A stretch of 18,305 nucleotides of DNA. Origin: UMGS1387 sp045539625. GTDB taxonomy: Bacteria; Bacillota; Clostridia; Oscillospirales; CAG-382. The notes under the pieces are model-generated. The model was not told the origin of the DNA and did no database searches. It worked only from the letters and a program-made list of their open reading frames with translations. Positions 15,696-18,305 of the stretch are shown in pieces. The number at the start of each line of letters is the position of its first letter. Within the stretch, counting starts at the first letter, position 1. The stretch covers positions 1 through 18,305 of the forward strand of contig JAZQFS010000101.1 of assembly GCA_045539625.1 (NCBI GenBank). Reading direction: 5' to 3'. The position numbers and the translations under genes were made by a program.

Positions 15696-16400
15696 TTAAA
15701 GCTCCACGTCATTGTCGTGAATCATGTCAAGACCTTCCTTGTACAGGTGTCCCATATCCGAAAAGCACAGCATTTTAGGTGAAGTATAGCCGTTTTCGTA
15801 GTTTTTGAATTCCAGCACAGTAACACCCGTATGATTTATGTTGACGCTTGACCACCAAAGGTGAACGGGCACGTGCAAAAGCTGGCTGAGCCACGCCTTG
15901 GTAAGTGCGGCATGACAGAAAAGTGCCACTCTTTCCTCACTTGGCTTTATGATTTTATAAATGCCGTTTTCTTCTTTATAGCCCAGCTTTTCAAGAAAAG
16001 ACCGTCCGCCCTCAACAACTCTGTCAACGCCTGCCTTTAAATTTGTATCGGACAGAACGCCGCACTTATATGTGTTGTTATAGTCAAGGTCAATATCGCC
16101 GTTTTCACGGAAGGCAGAGGACTGAACATGGGTTATGGACTTTTTTATTCCGTCGGGATAGCTTGTGATTCTCTCGTCGCCGATTTCATAAGCCCACGGC
16201 TCGATATTTACGTCAAGTCCCAAAAGTCTTGCGGCAGGCTCGGCGGTCATTCTTGCTCTGCCCATGGGCGAAGAATAAATCTTATCAATCTTTGATGAGG
16301 CGATTCGCTTTCCCACAGCCTCTGCCTGCTCTTTACCTCTTTCGGTAAGTGAGTCTGTTGAATATATTGGGTCGCCGTGTCTTACTATGTATAAAAGCAT
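15696..16400 (-). CDS. Histidine phosphatase (phosphoglycerate mutase-like) family protein
   Basis: Branch-1 histidine phosphatase of 234 residues. The catalytic RHG is at 7-9 (phosphorylated His8), followed by the second-arm pattern YSSPMGRARMTA with its arginine near 47, and the second catalytic histidine in LFCHAALTKAW near 163. The insert between about 85 and 150 is longer than in simple mutases, so it is more likely a phosphatase for a sugar phosphate or other small metabolite. AAAGGAT lies 6 nt or so before the ATG at 16400. It sits 43 nt after the DgoK-like kinase in the same operon, so its substrate may come from that pathway (inference). A cobalamin-pathway role is not supported by the neighbours. 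Confidence 0.87.
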   Translation of the reverse strand: MLLYIVRHGDPIYSTDSLTERGKEQAEAVGKRIASSKIDKIYSSPMGRARMTAEPAARLLGLDVNIEPWAYEIGDERITSYPDGIKKSITHVQSSAFRENGDIDLDYNNTYKCGVLSDTNLKAGVDRVVEGGRSFLEKLGYKEENGIYKIIKPSEERVALFCHAALTKAWLSQLLHVPVHLWWSSVNINHTGVTVLEFKNYENGYTSPKMLCFSDMGHLYKEGLDMIHDNDVEL

Positions 16401-16443
16401 TTTTATTATCCTTTCAGTTTTATTTTCTCAAATGTTTCTGATT

Positions 16444-17382
16444 TCAGAGTGCTGATTCAAAAATTCTTACTGCACCAACTGCTGTTGAAGCATTGACAGT
16501 GCTGTCATCGACAGTCACTACTTTTTTATTGCATCTCTTTTGCAGAATATAAGCCATAGCATTTTTAAGCTGTGCTTTACCTGCAAGAACAACGTTTTCA
16601 GCATCACTGTTTATAATGGAAATAAGCTCGTCACACAACACAACACCCATAAAAAAGCTGTAGCACTCTACGGCTGAAGCACTGAAAATATTCTTCAAAA
16701 TCCTCACCTTGAAAAGAGCCTTGTTAATTCCCTCATCCTTACAGGTGTCAAAGCCGCATAGCAGCATCTTTTCGTCAAAATCAGAAATTGACAAGTCAAC
16801 TGCATCCTTCAAGATTGTGTTCTGCGACAGAACATAGGTCATCTCACCTGTAAGCATAGTGGAAAAGTCACATATTCTGCCCTTTTCATCAGTTTTTATA
16901 ATCTTGGAATGAGAGCCCGGCAGAACATATACGCACTTTCCGTAAGCCTTGTCTATTATGCCCATAAGCTCTGTTTCTTCGCCGCGCATAATATCTGTAT
17001 CGGCAAAGGATTCGCCGCAGCATTTGACGCCTCTTATAAACACAACGGGTATAGACGAAATTTGCGGAATATCACACTTATACATACTTTCGTGCAGTTC
17101 ACAAAGACCTGCAGGAACGGATATGTGCTCAAGATTGCAAAGACCGTATTCGCTTGTAATCATACCCGATGCAATAATTGCGGTAATATCCTGCTGGGTA
17201 AGACAGTTGCGTGAAAGTATTTCGGCTATTCCTTCACGTATTGCACCAACATACAATTCCTTGTCGTCTTTGGCTTTGCCTGCTCCCACAGAGTTTTTCA
17301 CCGTGTCGCAAAGCTTTCCGTCACGCACAAGATTTATTCGTGTGTTGGTTGTACCGCCGTCGATAGTCAGATATAATTTCAT
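16444..17382 (-). CDS. dgoK: 2-dehydro-3-deoxygalactonokinase family kinase
   Basis: ATP-dependent sugar-acid kinase, predicted to phosphorylate 2-keto-3-deoxygalactonate (or a close isomer) to its 6-phosphate for the adjacent aldolase. The 312-residue protein opens with the ATP-binding motif LTIDGGTTNTR at about 5-15, carries PGSHSK near 155 (VLPGSHSKII) and a second phosphate-binding part near the C-terminus (VVLAGKAQLKNA), all as in the DGOK family. Start: GTG at 17388 would overlap the aldolase stop; the ATG at 17382 is preferred since GGTGA lies 7 nt upstream and the protein then begins MKLYLTIDGG. Either way it is tightly coupled to the aldolase, two bases apart or overlapping. Confidence 0.9.
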   Translation of the reverse strand: MKLYLTIDGGTTNTRINLVRDGKLCDTVKNSVGAGKAKDDKELYVGAIREGIAEILSRNCLTQQDITAIIASGMITSEYGLCNLEHISVPAGLCELHESMYKCDIPQISSIPVVFIRGVKCCGESFADTDIMRGEETELMGIIDKAYGKCVYVLPGSHSKIIKTDEKGRICDFSTMLTGEMTYVLSQNTILKDAVDLSISDFDEKMLLCGFDTCKDEGINKALFKVRILKNIFSASAVECYSFFMGVVLCDELISIINSDAENVVLAGKAQLKNAMAYILQKRCNKKVVTVDDSTVNASTAVGAVRIFESAL

Positions 17383-17384
17383 TA

Positions 17385-18032
17385 TCACTTCACCGCCGAT
17401 GTATATTTTCTTGCAAGCTCAGTAATTTTTTCAAACTCACCTCTTGCAATAAGCTTTTTGTCAACAATATTTGTAGCCATACCGAAACCTGCCGCACCTG
17501 CCGACAGATATTCTCCTATGTTGTCAAGGTCAACACCGCCGACAGCCAAAAGCTTTATATGACTCAGAGGTGCTTTAACTGCCTTGAAGTAGCCCACTCC
17601 CATTGATGCCATTGGGAAAAGCTTTACAAAATCCGCACCCAATCTGTGAGCCGCCTGAATTTCAGACGGTGTCATAGCTCCGGGCATTGAAACAAGACCA
17701 AGCTTGCGTGTTTCTTTAATAACATTCTCGTATGTGTCGGGCGAAATTATAAACAATCCTCCAGCATCATGAGTCAACTGCACCTGCTTTTCGGTAAGCA
17801 CCGTTCCGGCACCGATGTACATTCTGTCTTTAAAGTGCTCTGCAAGCATACATATTCTGTCAGCAGTTTCCTCGTCACTTACCTTGCCGTCTGCACTGTA
17901 GGTGACCTCCATAAGGCGTATTCCGCCTTCATACATAGCTTCGCCAAGGGGTATTAAATCTTTTCTGTCAACACCTCTGACAATAGTGATAATCTTATTT
18001 TCTTCTACAGCTCTTATTACTTGTTCTCTCAT
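17385..18032 (-). CDS. 2-keto-3-deoxy-6-phosphogluconate/galactonate aldolase
   Basis: Class I aldolase that splits a 2-keto-3-deoxy-6-phospho sugar acid into pyruvate and glyceraldehyde 3-phosphate. At 215 residues it has the usual length for the KDPG/KHG group. Visible are the active-site Glu42 (MEVTY), GAGTV at 74-78, PGAMTPSEIQ starting at 117, and the Schiff-base Lys137 in DFVKLFP, followed by AVGGVD near 164. Pairing with the DgoK-like kinase suggests the galactonate-type (KDPGal, DgoA) substrate, although KDPG itself cannot be excluded, so no symbol is given. GGAG lies 8 nt before the ATG at 18032. It follows the GH43 gene by 30 nt. Confidence 0.92.
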   Translation of the reverse strand: MREQVIRAVEENKIITIVRGVDRKDLIPLGEAMYEGGIRLMEVTYSADGKVSDEETADRICMLAEHFKDRMYIGAGTVLTEKQVQLTHDAGGLFIISPDTYENVIKETRKLGLVSMPGAMTPSEIQAAHRLGADFVKLFPMASMGVGYFKAVKAPLSHIKLLAVGGVDLDNIGEYLSAGAAGFGMATNIVDKKLIARGEFEKITELARKYTSAVK

Positions 18033-18062
18033 TTGTCTTCTCCTTAAAATTTCAAACTTTTC

Positions 18063-18305
18063 TCACTTTATATACAGTGAGCCGTCCTTTTCGCATATTT
18101 CAAAAAGTGTAGGTCTTTCTTCGGGAGTCTTATTTGGGGTGTGAGCGATAAAGTAAAGCTTTGAGTCAAAGCTTTTGAAAATCATGCCGTGACCGCCGTT
18201 TTTCTCAAAAAGGCATCTGTCGTCGCAAACCCATTTTCCGTTAATTTTGTTGTTATCGGGATAGGAAATCAGCTCGCAGTATCCGCCCTCTTTGGAAAAG
18301 CTTGA
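18063..18305 (-). CDS. Glycoside hydrolase family 43 protein, C-terminal end only
   Basis: The last 80 codons of a gene that enters from the right edge, ending in TGA at 18063-18065. It contains GGHGMIFKSFDSKLYFIAHT followed by PNKTPEERPTLFEI, the typical last strand pattern of GH43 five-bladed beta-propellers (arabinanases, arabinofuranosidases, xylosidases), where the histidine of GGHGM lies near the calcium or chloride in the centre. The catalytic acids lie outside the window. It precedes the aldolase-kinase pair and ties the operon to plant arabinan or xylan breakdown. Subfamily cannot be given from this part. Confidence 0.82.
   Translation of the reverse strand, partial: SSFSKEGGYCELISYPDNNKINGKWVCDDRCLFEKNGGHGMIFKSFDSKLYFIAHTPNKTPEERPTLFEICEKDGSLYIK

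Overview
The window is a stretch of AT-leaning chromosome from an anaerobic, Gram-positive clostridial bacterium, most likely a gut Ruminococcus-like or Oscillospiraceae lineage. The evidence is a class 1B pyrimidine operon (pyrC-pyrK-pyrD), large surface proteins with InlB-type repeats, SLH domains and a dockerin, strong sigma-A-type promoters, and TTG starts behind good ribosome-binding sites. Almost every gene lies on the minus strand. No tRNA, rRNA, CRISPR array, integrase or transposase was seen.

Layout: 1-2934 is the pyrC-pyrK-pyrD operon (pyrD cut by the window edge) with a near-consensus promoter. 2986-3231 holds a probable 38-residue small protein and the terminator of the next gene. 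3248-4092 is a single-gene unit for an SGNH/sialate-O-acetylesterase-like carbohydrate esterase. 4251-4680 looks empty but holds promoter, Shine-Dalgarno, ATG, decayed coding frames and a hairpin, so I read it as a dead small gene. 4755-4948 holds a consensus plus-strand promoter followed by a short, highly structured, terminator-ended transcript that may be a new small RNA. 5005-6958 is an SLH-anchored surface protein split by a one-base frameshift in an A5 tract. 7052-12967 is a giant beta-helix surface protein whose 3' end is broken by an in-frame TAG and by an inverted segment of exactly 348 bp (7193-7540). Turning that segment back restores an open frame and a complete two-repeat dockerin. 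13347-18305 is a catabolic operon: GH43 glycosidase (partial), KDPG/KDPGal aldolase, 2-keto-3-deoxygalactonate kinase, histidine phosphatase, amidohydrolase and M28 peptidase.

How it fits together: the GH43 enzyme, the acetylesterase-like enzyme and the 2-keto-3-deoxy-sugar kinase/aldolase pair point to use of plant cell-wall polysaccharide, especially pectin- or hemicellulose-type material. The two giant proteins would face the outside, one held by SLH domains and the other meant to dock through a dockerin. Both are interrupted as sequenced. Real decay, phase variation and assembly error cannot be told apart without reads.

The most notable observation is the inverted 348-bp dockerin segment. 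Its length is a whole number of codons and its ends fall at codon boundaries, so flipping it would attach or remove the docking module.
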